64,000 nt of DNA from Paracoccus sigandri (GTDB taxonomy: Bacteria > Pseudomonadota > Alphaproteobacteria > Rhodobacterales > Rhodobacteraceae), in NCBI RefSeq assembly GCF_003709565.1, contig NZ_QNRC01000011.1, positions 1 to 64,000 of the forward strand, given 5' to 3'. Position numbers and translations under genes: made by a program. The notes beneath the pieces are model-generated. The model was not told where the DNA came from, ran no database searches, and saw only the letters and a list, made by a program, of their open reading frames with translations. This document shows, piece after piece, positions 8,680 to 17,306 of this stretch (position 1 is the first letter of the stretch; each line of letters starts with the position of its first letter).

Positions 8680-10972
8680 CCTGAAGCTCCTTCTTCCTTG
8701 CCCGCAGACCGTTCAGGACGTCCTCGGGGGTGATGGGATAATGGTGGAACCTGACGCCGATGGCGTCGTAAACGGCGTTGGCGATGGCCGGGCCGATGGC
8801 GATGATCGGGTCCTCGCCCACGCCCTTGGCGCCCCAGGGGCCGCCGGGATCGGGCGCGGCCTCAAGGATGATCGTCCGGATGTCGGGCATGTCCATCGAC
8901 AGGGGCATCTTGTAATCGACCAGCCCCGCGTTCAGCGAACGCCCGTTGGTGCGGTCGATCACGTAGTTCTCGGTCAGGGTGTGGCCGATGCCCTGCTGGA
9001 TGCCGCCCTCGATCTGGCCCTGCGCGGCGATCGGGTGGATGACCTTGCCGACATCGTGGACCGGCACCACGGTCCTGCATTCGATGATGCCGGTCTCGGT
9101 ATCCACCTCGACCTCGACGAAATGGGCGGCGAAGGAATAGGACTTGGTCGGCATGTAGCTGCCCGAGGCGATCAGGTGTTCCGCCGGGATCCCGCGCGAG
9201 GGGCCCATCGCCTCATGCACGGTCAGGCTGGTGCCGGGCTTGTCGCGGGCGGTGATGATCCCGTCCACCATCTCCAGGTTCTCGACCTTTTCCTGAAGTT
9301 TCTCGGCCCCGCGCGCCAGAACCCGTTCGCGCAGTTCCGCCGCCGCCATCCTGGCGGCCGAACCGACCAGATAGGTCGTGTGGCTGGCGAAGGCGCCGAT
9401 GTCCCAGGGCACCACGTCGGTATCGCCATGCACGACATGGACGGATTCGAAGGTGACGCCCAGTTCCTCGGCCACGATTTGCGCCAGCGCGGTATGCGCC
9501 CCGGTGCCCAGCCCCGCCGCCCCGGTCAGCAGGGTGACGCTGCCGTCCTCGTTCATCTTGACGGTGGCGTTGCCCTGTTCCTTGATGCCGGGATAGGCGC
9601 TGGAGCCGTGCATCTCGCAGCCGATGCCCCAGCCCCTGCGGACCGAGGGGCGGCCCGCCACGCCGCGATCCGCGCCGCGTTTCGCCTGCCAGCCGAAGGC
9701 CTCGATGCCGTGGCTGATGCAGGCTTCCAGCCCGCGCCCGACGATGGGATGGCCCGAGGGCGCGATATCGCCCTCGCGCACCGCGTTGCGCAGCCGCATT
9801 TCGGCGGGGTCGATGCCCAGCTTCTCGGCGGCCTCGTCCATCTGGATGTCGATGGCGAAATAGGTCTGGACCACGCCATAGCCGCGATAGGCCCCGGCAA
9901 TCGGCGTATTGGTATAGACCGCCCGCCCGTCCAGCCGGACGTTCTCGCAACGGTAAAGCGAGGTGGCCGAGGCCGTGCCGACATTGGTCACGCCGGGGCT
10001 GTGCGAACCATAGGCGCCGGATTCATAGATCACCTTCATATCGCGGGCGACCAGGGTGCCGTCCTTGCGGAAGCCCTGCTTCAGCCACATGCGGAATGGA
10101 TGACGCGAGCGGCCGGCGATGAAAGTCTCGCGCCGGGTGAATTCCATCTTGACCGGGCGGCGGCATTTCCTGGCCAGCAGCGCGCAGAGGAATTCGTGCT
10201 GGAACAGGTCCTGCTTGGCGCCGAAGCCGCCGCCCATGTGATCGACCAGCACCCGGACCTTGTTCAGCGGCAGGCCCAGCACCTCGGCCAGCGCGCCGCG
10301 CACCATGAAGGATGTCTGGGTCGAGGTCCAGAAGGTCAGCTTGTTGCTGCCGTCCCAGTCGGCCACGCAGACATTCGGCTCCATATAGGTCGGCACCGGG
10401 CGGCCGCCCTCGAATTCGCCCTCCAGGATCAGGTCGGCCTCGGCGAAGCCCTTCTCGACGTCGCCGCGCTCGATATGGACGGGCGGGATCACCAGGTTGC
10501 CGCCGGGGCCGACCTCGTGGATCTGCGGCGCGCCGGGGGCCTGTGCCGCGTCGATGTCATAGACGGCGGGCAGGGGCTCGTAGTCGACCTCGATCAGGTC
10601 CAGCGCCTCGTCGGCGATCTCCTCGCTGACGGCGGCCACGGCGGCGACACCCTCGCCCCAGAAGCGCACCTTGTCCTCGAGGATATACTGGTCCTTGGTG
10701 CAAGAGGCCGAACGCGGATGCGGCGAGCCGTAATGCAGCACCTTGGGCACGTCGTGATGGGTCAGCACCGCCTTGACGCCGGGATAGGCCAGGGCCTTCG
10801 ACACGTCGATGCGGGTGATCCTGGCATGGGCGATCTCGGCGCGCTTGATCTTGCCGTGCAGCAGGCCCGGCAGGTGATAGTCGCCGGTATACTTGCCCTC
10901 GCCCGTGACCTTCTCGATCACGTCGGCGCGCTTGACGCTTTTGCCGACGATGCGGAAATCCTGCTTGGTCAT
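8666..10972 (-). CDS. Xanthine-dehydrogenase-family molybdenum hydroxylase, large (Mo) subunit
   Basis: 768 residues, the usual length for the Mo-binding subunit of three-subunit hydroxylases. The aldehyde-oxidase a/b hammerhead domain occupies roughly residues 15-125 and the molybdopterin-binding domains the rest. Visible motifs are GGGFGAKQD, GAYRGYGVVQ, and GAKGVGE near the end, whose glutamate is the expected catalytic base. The enzyme hydroxylates a carbon next to nitrogen, or an aldehyde/acyl ring carbon, with water as oxygen source. GAYRGYG argues against form I CO dehydrogenase, which has AYxCSFR. The start directly abuts the stop of the Fe-S subunit gene. The substrate is unknown. 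Confidence 0.92.
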   Translation of the reverse strand: MTKQDFRIVGKSVKRADVIEKVTGEGKYTGDYHLPGLLHGKIKRAEIAHARITRIDVSKALAYPGVKAVLTHHDVPKVLHYGSPHPRSASCTKDQYILEDKVRFWGEGVAAVAAVSEEIADEALDLIEVDYEPLPAVYDIDAAQAPGAPQIHEVGPGGNLVIPPVHIERGDVEKGFAEADLILEGEFEGGRPVPTYMEPNVCVADWDGSNKLTFWTSTQTSFMVRGALAEVLGLPLNKVRVLVDHMGGGFGAKQDLFQHEFLCALLARKCRRPVKMEFTRRETFIAGRSRHPFRMWLKQGFRKDGTLVARDMKVIYESGAYGSHSPGVTNVGTASATSLYRCENVRLDGRAVYTNTPIAGAYRGYGVVQTYFAIDIQMDEAAEKLGIDPAEMRLRNAVREGDIAPSGHPIVGRGLEACISHGIEAFGWQAKRGADRGVAGRPSVRRGWGIGCEMHGSSAYPGIKEQGNATVKMNEDGSVTLLTGAAGLGTGAHTALAQIVAEELGVTFESVHVVHGDTDVVPWDIGAFASHTTYLVGSAARMAAAELRERVLARGAEKLQEKVENLEMVDGIITARDKPGTSLTVHEAMGPSRGIPAEHLIASGSYMPTKSYSFAAHFVEVEVDTETGIIECRTVVPVHDVGKVIHPIAAQGQIEGGIQQGIGHTLTENYVIDRTNGRSLNAGLVDYKMPLSMDMPDIRTIILEAAPDPGGPWGAKGVGEDPIIAIGPAIANAVYDAIGVRFHHYPITPEDVLNGLRARKKELQDAGI

Positions 10973-11464
10973 CTATGCCTCCACGCCCTGCTGCGCCATG
11001 CGCTTGCCCGCGCTGCGGATCGCATCGAAGATCTTGGTATAGCCGGTGCAGCGGCAGATATTGCCCGACAGGCCGAAGCGGATTTCCTCGTCCGTGGGCA
11101 GCGGGTTTTCGTCCAGCAGGCATTTCGCCATGATCAGGATGCCCGGCGTGCAGAAGCCGCATTGCGAGGCGCCGTGTTCCATGAAGGCCTCCTGCAGCGG
11201 GTGCAATTCGTCGGGGCTGGCCTGCAGCCCCTCGACGGTGGTGATCTCGGCCCCCTGGGCCTCGATGGCCAGCATCAGGCAGGCATTCACCGGCTGGCCG
11301 TTCACGATGACGGTGCAGGCGCCGCAATCGCCGACGTCGCAGCCCTTCTTGGTGCCGGTCAGCCCGCCTTCCTCGCGCAGCGCGTCCAGCAGCGAACGAT
11401 GCCCCTCGACGGCGAAGCTGCGGGATTCGCCGTTCACCGTCAGGTCCAGAAGCGTCTTTTTCAT
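10973..11464 (-). CDS. Molybdenum hydroxylase, 2Fe-2S subunit
   Basis: 163 residues. The plant-type ferredoxin cluster ligands are in KKGCDVGDCGACTVIVNG, and the second, all-helical cluster is bound by CGFCTPG and CRCTGY. It passes electrons from the molybdenum centre to the FAD subunit. The ATG at 11464 overlaps the TGA of the FAD-subunit gene, and its own TAG is immediately followed by the ATG of the large subunit, so the three genes are translationally coupled. A longer in-frame upstream extension is rejected because it would run deep into the FAD-subunit gene. Confidence 0.94.
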   Translation of the reverse strand: MKKTLLDLTVNGESRSFAVEGHRSLLDALREEGGLTGTKKGCDVGDCGACTVIVNGQPVNACLMLAIEAQGAEITTVEGLQASPDELHPLQEAFMEHGASQCGFCTPGILIMAKCLLDENPLPTDEEIRFGLSGNICRCTGYTKIFDAIRSAGKRMAQQGVEA

Positions 11465-12324
11465 GCCGCGACCTCCATCGCCTGGGAAACCGCGCGGCGG
11501 GTCAGCACGCCCACCATCTCGCGGCGATACTCCGCAGAGCTGCGGACATTGCTGATCGGGGTGCATTCCTGCATCGCCTGTTCCGCCGCGGCCGACACCG
11601 CCGCCGCGTCCAGCCGCGATCCGACCAGGATCGCCTCGGCCCTCGGCGCGCGCAACACGACCGGCCCCACCGCGCCAAGCGCGATGCGGGCGCCGGTGCA
11701 GGTGCCGCCCTCGGTGTCCAGGCTGACGGCCACGCCGACCGTCGCCAGTTCCATCGCCTTGCGCCGGCCGTGCTTGATATAGGCGCGGCGGCTGCCCGGC
11801 GCCGGGGGCGGCACGGTGATGGCGGTGGCGATCTCGCCGGGCGTCAGGACCGAGCGGCCGGGGCCGGTGAAGAAATCGGCCAGCGGAATGACCCGCCCGC
11901 CGCCGGGGCGCCAGGTCTCGATCGCGGCGCCGTCGGCGATCAGCGGCGGGATCGTATCGGCCGAGGGCGAGGCGCGGCAGATATTGCCGATCACCGTCGC
12001 GCGGTTGCGGACCTGGATCGAGGCCAGAACCTTCAGCGCCCCGTGCAGGTTGGGATAGCGCGCCGCAAGGCCGGGCGCGGCTTCCAGTTGGCCCGCCGTC
12101 ACCATGGCGCCGAAGCGCAGCCCGGTTTCATCGGCGTAATCGACCCCGGAAAGGCCGGGGACGCGCTTGATGTCGACAAGGTGCTTCACATCCCGCAGGC
12201 GCTCGCGGATCTCGACAAGCAGATCCGTTCCGCCGGCAAGGATGAACGCCCCGTTCCCCAGCGTCGTCAGAAGGTCCGAGACCTCCTCAAGGTTTCGTGG
12301 CTCGTGGTACTCGAATCTACGCAA
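11461..12324 (-). CDS. Molybdenum hydroxylase, FAD-binding subunit (TTG start)
   Basis: 287 residues of the CoxM/CutM type. FAD-binding motifs AGGTDLLVEIRE (near residue 31) and IGNICRASPSAD (near residue 112) are present, and the C-terminal CO-dehydrogenase flavoprotein domain follows. The start is TTG at 12324, with a strong AGGAGGG ribosome site six bases before it; no in-frame ATG would preserve the conserved N terminus. It follows the GntR gene by 95 bases on the same strand, so GntR-FAD-FeS-Mo-CobW appear to form one operon. It oxidises the Fe-S subunit and passes electrons to an acceptor that cannot be named. Confidence 0.92.
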   Translation of the reverse strand: MRRFEYHEPRNLEEVSDLLTTLGNGAFILAGGTDLLVEIRERLRDVKHLVDIKRVPGLSGVDYADETGLRFGAMVTAGQLEAAPGLAARYPNLHGALKVLASIQVRNRATVIGNICRASPSADTIPPLIADGAAIETWRPGGGRVIPLADFFTGPGRSVLTPGEIATAITVPPPAPGSRRAYIKHGRRKAMELATVGVAVSLDTEGGTCTGARIALGAVGPVVLRAPRAEAILVGSRLDAAAVSAAAEQAMQECTPISNVRSSAEYRREMVGVLTRRAVSQAMEVAA

Positions 12325-12419
12325 TTCGCCCTCCTCTGGCTATTGGTCTCAAGCATCGGTCTTCCTGCCTGGCCGCTTTCCGATCGGGGCTTCGCCGGGG
12401 TCTTTTCCTTTCTGTCCGC

Positions 12420-13127
12420 TCAGACGGGTCCTTCCGCGCTTTCGCGAAGGAATTCGCGTTCCAGCGCCCGCAGCAGCTGCGTGTTCACGGCTTCGGCCTC
12501 CTGTCCGTCGCCGCGCAGCAGTGCCGCAAGGGTCCTGGTATGGGCGGTCACGCCCGAAAAAGCGGATTGCCGGCCGGGATTGCGCGTTCCGAGCAGCGGC
12601 TGGCAGTCGATCAATTCATGCACGAAGCGGGCGATCATCGCATTGCCCGCCAGTTCGGTGAAGGCGACATGGAACGCGCGCGAGAAATGCCGCGCCTCCT
12701 CGATGCGCCCCTCGTCATAGGCCGCCGCCTCCTGGCGCAGGATCGCCTGCAGCCGGTCGCGGCCGGCCTCGTCCAGGCGCCCGGCCAGCAGCACCAGGGC
12801 CGCGCCCTCGTTGACGATCCGCGCCTCCATGATCTGATGCGTGGTCTCGGGCGAACATTGCATCACCCGCGCGCCCTGATGCCGCGCCAGATGCACCAGC
12901 CCGGCCTGCGCCAGCCGCAGCAGCGCATTGCGCACCGCCTGGCGATTGGCATTGGCGGCCTCGGACAGCTCGCGCTCGACCAGCCGCTGGCCGGGCTGGA
13001 CCCGGTGCTGCTGGATCGCCTCGTGGACGATGCGGAACACCCGTTCCTCGGCCTCCGGGCCGCTCTTGCGTCCCGGATCTTCCGCGGAAAGCGGCTCGTC
13101 GGTCATATGTGCTGCGGTGTGATTCAT
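12420..13127 (-). CDS. GntR-family (FadR/FCD subfamily) transcriptional regulator
   Basis: About 235 residues. The N-terminal winged helix (around residues 25-85) includes GQRLVERELSEAANANRQAVRN; the helical FCD domain follows with the FHVAFTELAGN metal/ligand-binding stretch. ATG at 13127 is chosen; an upstream ATG at 13205 would run through both palindromes and an internal ATG at 13106 lacks a ribosome site. Two ATTGTCAACAAT palindromes lie right upstream, the nearer only 10 bases from the start, so autorepression is likely. It heads the molybdenum-hydroxylase operon and is divergent from xdhC. FCD regulators usually sense a small organic acid made or consumed by the pathway. Confidence 0.9.
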   Translation of the reverse strand: MNHTAAHMTDEPLSAEDPGRKSGPEAEERVFRIVHEAIQQHRVQPGQRLVERELSEAANANRQAVRNALLRLAQAGLVHLARHQGARVMQCSPETTHQIMEARIVNEGAALVLLAGRLDEAGRDRLQAILRQEAAAYDEGRIEEARHFSRAFHVAFTELAGNAMIARFVHELIDCQPLLGTRNPGRQSAFSGVTAHTRTLAALLRGDGQEAEAVNTQLLRALEREFLRESAEGPV

Positions 13128-13137
13128 GGCTTTCAGG

Positions 13138-13185
13138 ATTGTCAACAATTCGACTTTGAGGCTAAGCTGGGACATTGTCAACAAT
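13138..13185. promoter_or_regulatory. Two ATTGTCAACAAT operators in the GntR/XdhC divergent promoter
   Basis: ATTGTCAACAAT occurs at 13138-13149 and again at 13174-13185, identical over 12 bases and over further flanking positions (ATTGTCAACAATTC). Start-to-start spacing is 36 bases, about three and a half helical turns. Both lie between the GntR start (13127) and the XdhC start (13264). A third copy, inverted, is at 3332-3343. Symmetry ATTGT-N2-ACAAT and position point to the adjacent GntR protein as the binder. Confidence 0.65.
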
Positions 13186-13263
13186 TCTGATGCGACCATC
13201 TTCAACCACGCTCTTCACGGCTAAGGCAGTCGAGCGGACCTCTGACAACCACATGGAGGCCCC

Positions 13264-14232
13264 ATGACCCAGGACTTGAAGACCCCGGCACGGCCGGACG
13301 CACGGCATCCCGCGCTTGCCGATCCATGGGAGGCGGCGCTGGCGTCGGGGCCCGGAACGGTGATGGCGGTGCTGACGCAAACCCATGGTCCCGCTTACAG
13401 AATCCCCGGCGCGGCAATGTCGATCGCGGCCGATGGCAGCTTCGCCGGCGCGCTGACATCGGGCTGCATCGAGGCCGACCTGATCCTGAATGCGCAGCGC
13501 GTGCGGGACGGGGGCGCGCCGCTGCGGCTGCGCTATGGCGAGGGCTCGCCCTTCCTGGATCTGCGCCTGCCCTGCGGCGGCGGCATCGAGGTGATGCTGT
13601 TCCCGATTCGCGATTTCGACGTGCTTGCCGCCCTGTCGCGCGCCCGTGCGGCCCGGCGGCCCGCGACGCTGATCCTGTCGGAAACCGGCCGGCTGAGCCT
13701 TGGCGGCGGCGGCGAAACCCCCGCGGACGGCTTTCCCATCGCGTTCAAGCCCCCGATCCGCTTCGTGATCTTCGGCGCCGGCCCGGAAGCGGCGGTTTTC
13801 GCCGATCTGGTGCAATCGCTTGGCTACGATCACGTGCTGCTGTCGCATGAGGAGCAGGGGCTGAGCGCCGCCGAGCGGATGGGCTGCAATGTCCGCAGGC
13901 TGGACCGGCTGCCCGATTTCGCCGAACTGGTGCCGGATGACCGCTGCGCGGCGCTGCTGTTCTATCACGATCACGATTATGAGCCGGAAATCCTGCGCCA
14001 TCTGCTGGCCCGCCCGGCCTTCTATATCGGCGCGCAGGGCAGCCGGGCCACCCAGGCCAGCCGGTTGCGGCAGCTGGCGGAGATGGGCGTGGCCCCGGAA
14101 CTGCGCGAACGGGTGCGCGGGCCGATCGGCTTGATTCCGTCCTCGCGCGATCCGAAACTGCTGGCGATTTCCGTTCTGGCCGAGGTGGTGATGATGGCGG
14201 GCGATCAGGTCCTTGTCCCGGCGGTCGCATGA
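13264..14232 (+). CDS. XdhC-family molybdenum-hydroxylase maturation protein
   Basis: 322 residues with both XdhC domains: the N-terminal XdhC/CoxI part (GPGTVMAVLTQTHGPAYRIP, SGCIEADL) and the C-terminal Rossmann domain (FVIFGAGPEA, then YIGAQGSR). XdhC proteins bind molybdenum cofactor, promote its sulfuration and deliver it to xanthine-dehydrogenase-type enzymes in the cytoplasm. GGAGG precedes the ATG. It is divergent from the GntR-hydroxylase operon and shares the palindromic control region with it, so it is very probably the dedicated maturation factor for that enzyme. Its stop overlaps the next start (ATGA). Confidence 0.9.
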   Translation: MTQDLKTPARPDARHPALADPWEAALASGPGTVMAVLTQTHGPAYRIPGAAMSIAADGSFAGALTSGCIEADLILNAQRVRDGGAPLRLRYGEGSPFLDLRLPCGGGIEVMLFPIRDFDVLAALSRARAARRPATLILSETGRLSLGGGGETPADGFPIAFKPPIRFVIFGAGPEAAVFADLVQSLGYDHVLLSHEEQGLSAAERMGCNVRRLDRLPDFAELVPDDRCAALLFYHDHDYEPEILRHLLARPAFYIGAQGSRATQASRLRQLAEMGVAPELRERVRGPIGLIPSSRDPKLLAISVLAEVVMMAGDQVLVPAVA

Positions 14233-14783
14233 GATGCCTGGGCGCCCTTCTGGCCGCCGGCCGCTCGACGCGCTTCGGGGCCGGGGACAAGCTGCTGGCG
14301 CCCTGGCGGGGGCGGCCGCTGGTCGGCTGGGCGGCAGAGGCCCTGGCGGCATCGGGCTGCGACGAGGTGATCGCGGTCATATCCGCGCCCGAGGTCGGGG
14401 CGGTCCTGCCCGATGGGTGCACGCTGCACCGGATCGCGCCGGGCCTGCCGATGTCGGCCTCGTTCAAGCTTGCGCTGCGCATCGCGCGGGACAGGCAGGC
14501 GGACGGGTTGCTGCTGTGCCTGGGCGACATGCCCAATATCGATGCCGGGCTGCTGCGCCGGCTGCGGTCCCTGCCGGGCAGCGGCGCCTGCCTTGCGGCC
14601 GGCCGGCGGATGCCCCCCGCTTATATCGCCGCCGGGGATTTCGACCGGGCGCTGGATGTCGAGGATGGCGACCACGGGGCGCGGGCGATCATCGCGGCCC
14701 TGCCCGAGACGCGGCTGATCCGCATCGACGAGGACGCCGCCCATGACGTCGACCGGCCCTCCGACCTGACCCGCCCGGCCTGA
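14229..14783 (+). CDS. MocA-like molybdenum cofactor nucleotidyltransferase
   Basis: 184 residues of the MobA-like NTP-transferase fold. The nucleotide-binding LLAAGRSTRFGAGDKLLAPW is at residues 6-25 and the metal-binding LCLGDMPNI near residue 97. Such enzymes attach CMP (MocA) or GMP (MobA) to molybdopterin; MocA is the usual partner of xanthine-dehydrogenase-type enzymes, and the coupling to xdhC supports cytidylyl transfer. It is translationally coupled to xdhC. It converges on the LysR gene at 14792 with only eight bases between. Confidence 0.85.
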   Translation: MRCLGALLAAGRSTRFGAGDKLLAPWRGRPLVGWAAEALAASGCDEVIAVISAPEVGAVLPDGCTLHRIAPGLPMSASFKLALRIARDRQADGLLLCLGDMPNIDAGLLRRLRSLPGSGACLAAGRRMPPAYIAAGDFDRALDVEDGDHGARAIIAALPETRLIRIDEDAAHDVDRPSDLTRPA

Positions 14784-14791
14784 GGCAGCCG

Positions 14792-15712
14792 TCAGGCGTC
14801 GGTTTCCAGATGCGCGGCCCGGATGGCGGCGGCATTGGTCAGGATCAGTTCCCGCAACCGCTGCGCTGCGGGCGACAGGCTGCGCTGGCGGTGCTGCAGG
14901 ATCGAGATTTCCCGCGTGACGCGCGGCTCGACCAGTTCGATGGTCCGCACATGGACGGCCGGGGCCAGCTGGCGCGAATTCTCGGGCAGCACGGAAATGC
15001 CCATCCCCGCCGAGATCATGCTGATCGCCGTGGTCGAGAACCGCACCTCGTAGCTGGGACGGAATGCCGGGGCGACGCGGATCATGGTCCGTTCGACGAT
15101 CTCGCGCAGCGGGTTCTCGGCGGCCAGCACGATCAGCCTTTCCTTCGCCAGGTCCTGCCAGCGGACCTGCTTCAGCCGCGCGAAAGGATGATCCGCGCGG
15201 CAGGTGACCATCAGGCGGTCGCAGATGACCGGCGTCGCCTTGATCTCGGGGTCGTCGTCGACAAGCGTGCCGATGGCGATGTCGACCTGGCCGCCCTTCA
15301 GCGCCATGCGGATCCGTTCCTCGGCCATGTCGTGAAGCTGGACCGCGACGCCCGGATGCTGTTCCAGAAAACGCGCAAGCAGCGGCGGAACGATGGTCGC
15401 CGCCAGGACGATCGAGGCGGCGACGGCCACCCGGCCATGCTTCAGCGCGGCGCTGTCGCGGACGCCGCGCGTCGCCAGTTCCAGGTCCTCCAGGACCTTG
15501 CGGGCCTGGGGCAGGAATTCCTGCCCGATCGCGGTCAGGCTGACCATCCGCGTGTGCCGGTCGAACAGCGACACGCCCATCTCGGCCTCCAGCTCGCGGA
15601 TCAGGATGCTGACGGCGGGCTGGGTCAGGCCAAGGCTGTTGGCGGCCAGATTGAACCGCCCCAGGTCGGCGACGGCGATGAAGGCGCGGATCTGGCGCAG
15701 CGTGACGTTCAT
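14792..15712 (-). CDS. LysR-type transcriptional regulator (paralogue of the one at 2398)
   Basis: 306 residues. The DNA-binding part includes LAANSLGLTQPAVSILIRELE and VSLFDRHTRMVSLT; the effector domain follows. It lies 54 bases downstream of the ABC-transporter ATPase on the same strand, so it may be the last gene of the transporter operon. It resembles the LysR at 2398 throughout (for example GRVAVAASI against GRVAIASGT, and LSPAAQRLRELI against LSPTARQFRDFL), indicating duplication within the island. Its target could be the transporter operon or the hydroxylase genes; the inverted repeat at 21835 is one candidate site. Confidence 0.88.
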   Translation of the reverse strand: MNVTLRQIRAFIAVADLGRFNLAANSLGLTQPAVSILIRELEAEMGVSLFDRHTRMVSLTAIGQEFLPQARKVLEDLELATRGVRDSAALKHGRVAVAASIVLAATIVPPLLARFLEQHPGVAVQLHDMAEERIRMALKGGQVDIAIGTLVDDDPEIKATPVICDRLMVTCRADHPFARLKQVRWQDLAKERLIVLAAENPLREIVERTMIRVAPAFRPSYEVRFSTTAISMISAGMGISVLPENSRQLAPAVHVRTIELVEPRVTREISILQHRQRSLSPAAQRLRELILTNAAAIRAAHLETDA

Positions 15713-15766
15713 CCCCGCGCCGCAAGGCGCGACGATGCCGCTTCGATATGGCCTGCGTCCCGCATT

Positions 15767-17302
15767 CTAGGCCTCTTGCGCCACATGCCCTGCCTTCTGC
15801 CCGGCCATCAGCAGGCCGACTTCCTCCAGCCTGCTGCGATCGGCCGGCACTTCCCCCAGGATCTGGCCGTGGAACATGACGAGGATCCGGTCGCAGATCG
15901 CAAAAAGCTCCTCCAGCTCGGTGGAAATCAGCAGGATCGCCCGGCCGGCATCGCGCTGTTTCAGCATCTCTTGCAGGATGAATTCGATCGCCCCGATGTC
16001 AATCCCCCGCGTCAACTGGCTGACCAGGATGAAATCGGGATCGCGCGCCAGTTCGCGGGCGACCACCAGCTTCTGCTGGTTGCCGCCCGAAAGGTTGGCG
16101 ATCCGTTCTTCTTCATCCGGGGTCTTGATGCGGAAGCGCGCGATCAGGTCGCGCGTATGGGCGGCGATCCGACGCCGCTGCAACATGCCCCGCGCCGCGA
16201 AGGGCGGCTGGTCATAGCGTTCCAGGATGGCGTTCTCGGCCAGGGACAGCGGCATCAGGATGCCCATCTTGTGGCGGTCCTCGGGGATATGGGCGAAGGC
16301 GCGGGCGTTGATCTCGGCCGGGGACAGCCCGGTGATGTCGCGGCCGTTCAGCGCCAGGCGGCCGCTGTCGATGGGCAGCAGCCCGGCGATGGCCAGGGCC
16401 AGCTCGGTCTGGCCGTTGCCCGAGACGCCGGCGACGCCGACGATCTCGCCCCGCCTGACCTGCAACCCGATGTCGCGCAGCGCGGGCAGGCCAAGGTCGT
16501 TGCGGCAGGACAGGCCCTCGACCGACAGGACCACATCGCCCGGATCGGCCGGGGCGCGCGGCAGTTCCATCAGCACGTCGCGGCCCACCATCAGCCGCGC
16601 CAGTTCGCGCGGATCGGTATCGGCGACGCGCGTGGTATGGACGACGCGGCAGTCGCGCATGACGCTGATCCGGTCGCTGACCCGCATCACCTCGTCCAGC
16701 TTGTGCGAGATGAAGATCACCGTCTTGCCGTCCTTCACCAGCCCGCGCATCAGGTCCAGCAGCCGGTCGGTTTCCTGCGGCGTCAGCACCGCCGTCGGCT
16801 CGTCCAGGATCAGCAGGTCGGTGCCGTGATACAGCACCTTCAGGATCTCGACCCGCTGCTGTTCGCCGACCGACAGATCCTCGATGACGGCATCGGGGCG
16901 GACGCCCAGGCCGTAGCGATCGCTGAGTTCGCGGATGCGGGCATGGACCTTTTCCATGTCGTGGATCAGGCGCAGGGGCGATCCCTGGCCCAGCACATAA
17001 TTCTCGGCCACGGTCAGGTTCGGAACCAGCATGAAATGCTGATGCACCATGCCGATCCGGTGCCGGATCGCCTCGCGCGGGGAGCCGATGTTCAGCGGCC
17101 TGCCCTTGTAGATGATCTGCCCGGAATTGGGGCTGAGAATGCCGCAGAGGATGCTCATCAGCACGCTTTTGCCGGCACCGTTCTCGCCCAGAAGCGAATG
17201 GATCTCGCCCTCCTCGACCTCCAGCGTGACGCCGGCGCTGACGATGATCTCGCCGAAGGATTTGTGGATGTTGTCCATTCGCAGGAAGGGACGCTCGCTC
17301 AT
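15767..17302 (-). CDS. BMP-type (nucleoside-like) ABC importer, ATP-binding protein
   Basis: 511 residues with two fused ABC domains, as in RbsA/MglA and the ATPases of BmpA/YufN nucleoside systems. The first domain has Walker A GENGAGKS, signature LSVGEQQRVEI and Walker B LLILDEPTAVL. The second has the degenerate GVSGNGQTEL in place of Walker A, which is normal for this class, plus signature LSGGNQQK. The usual D-E-P-T of the second Walker B reads SQLTRG here (VSQLTRGID), so only the first site is likely to hydrolyse ATP fully. ATG at 17302 follows GAGAGG and lies four bases past the permease stop. Confidence 0.9.
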   Translation of the reverse strand: MSERPFLRMDNIHKSFGEIIVSAGVTLEVEEGEIHSLLGENGAGKSVLMSILCGILSPNSGQIIYKGRPLNIGSPREAIRHRIGMVHQHFMLVPNLTVAENYVLGQGSPLRLIHDMEKVHARIRELSDRYGLGVRPDAVIEDLSVGEQQRVEILKVLYHGTDLLILDEPTAVLTPQETDRLLDLMRGLVKDGKTVIFISHKLDEVMRVSDRISVMRDCRVVHTTRVADTDPRELARLMVGRDVLMELPRAPADPGDVVLSVEGLSCRNDLGLPALRDIGLQVRRGEIVGVAGVSGNGQTELALAIAGLLPIDSGRLALNGRDITGLSPAEINARAFAHIPEDRHKMGILMPLSLAENAILERYDQPPFAARGMLQRRRIAAHTRDLIARFRIKTPDEEERIANLSGGNQQKLVVARELARDPDFILVSQLTRGIDIGAIEFILQEMLKQRDAGRAILLISTELEELFAICDRILVMFHGQILGEVPADRSRLEEVGLLMAGQKAGHVAQEA

Positions 17303-17306
17303 GTCG

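Noticed and set aside
8666-12324. Carbon monoxide dehydrogenase (coxMSL)
   Set aside because: The large subunit has GAYRGYG instead of the AYxCSFR active-site loop of form I CO dehydrogenase, and the gene order (FAD, FeS, Mo) is shared by many other hydroxylases.
2398-14783. Furan-dicarboxylate/furoate (hmf) pathway
   Set aside because: UbiD/UbiX plus a Mo hydroxylase recall it, but the CoA ligase, hydratase-type and thioesterase genes are absent, and amidohydrolases and a deaminase are present instead.
16516-17302. Sugar (ribose-type) rather than nucleoside-type importer
   Set aside because: The two-domain ATPase alone would allow it, but the BMP-family binding protein and the NIGAEGQ permease signature indicate the nucleoside-like branch.
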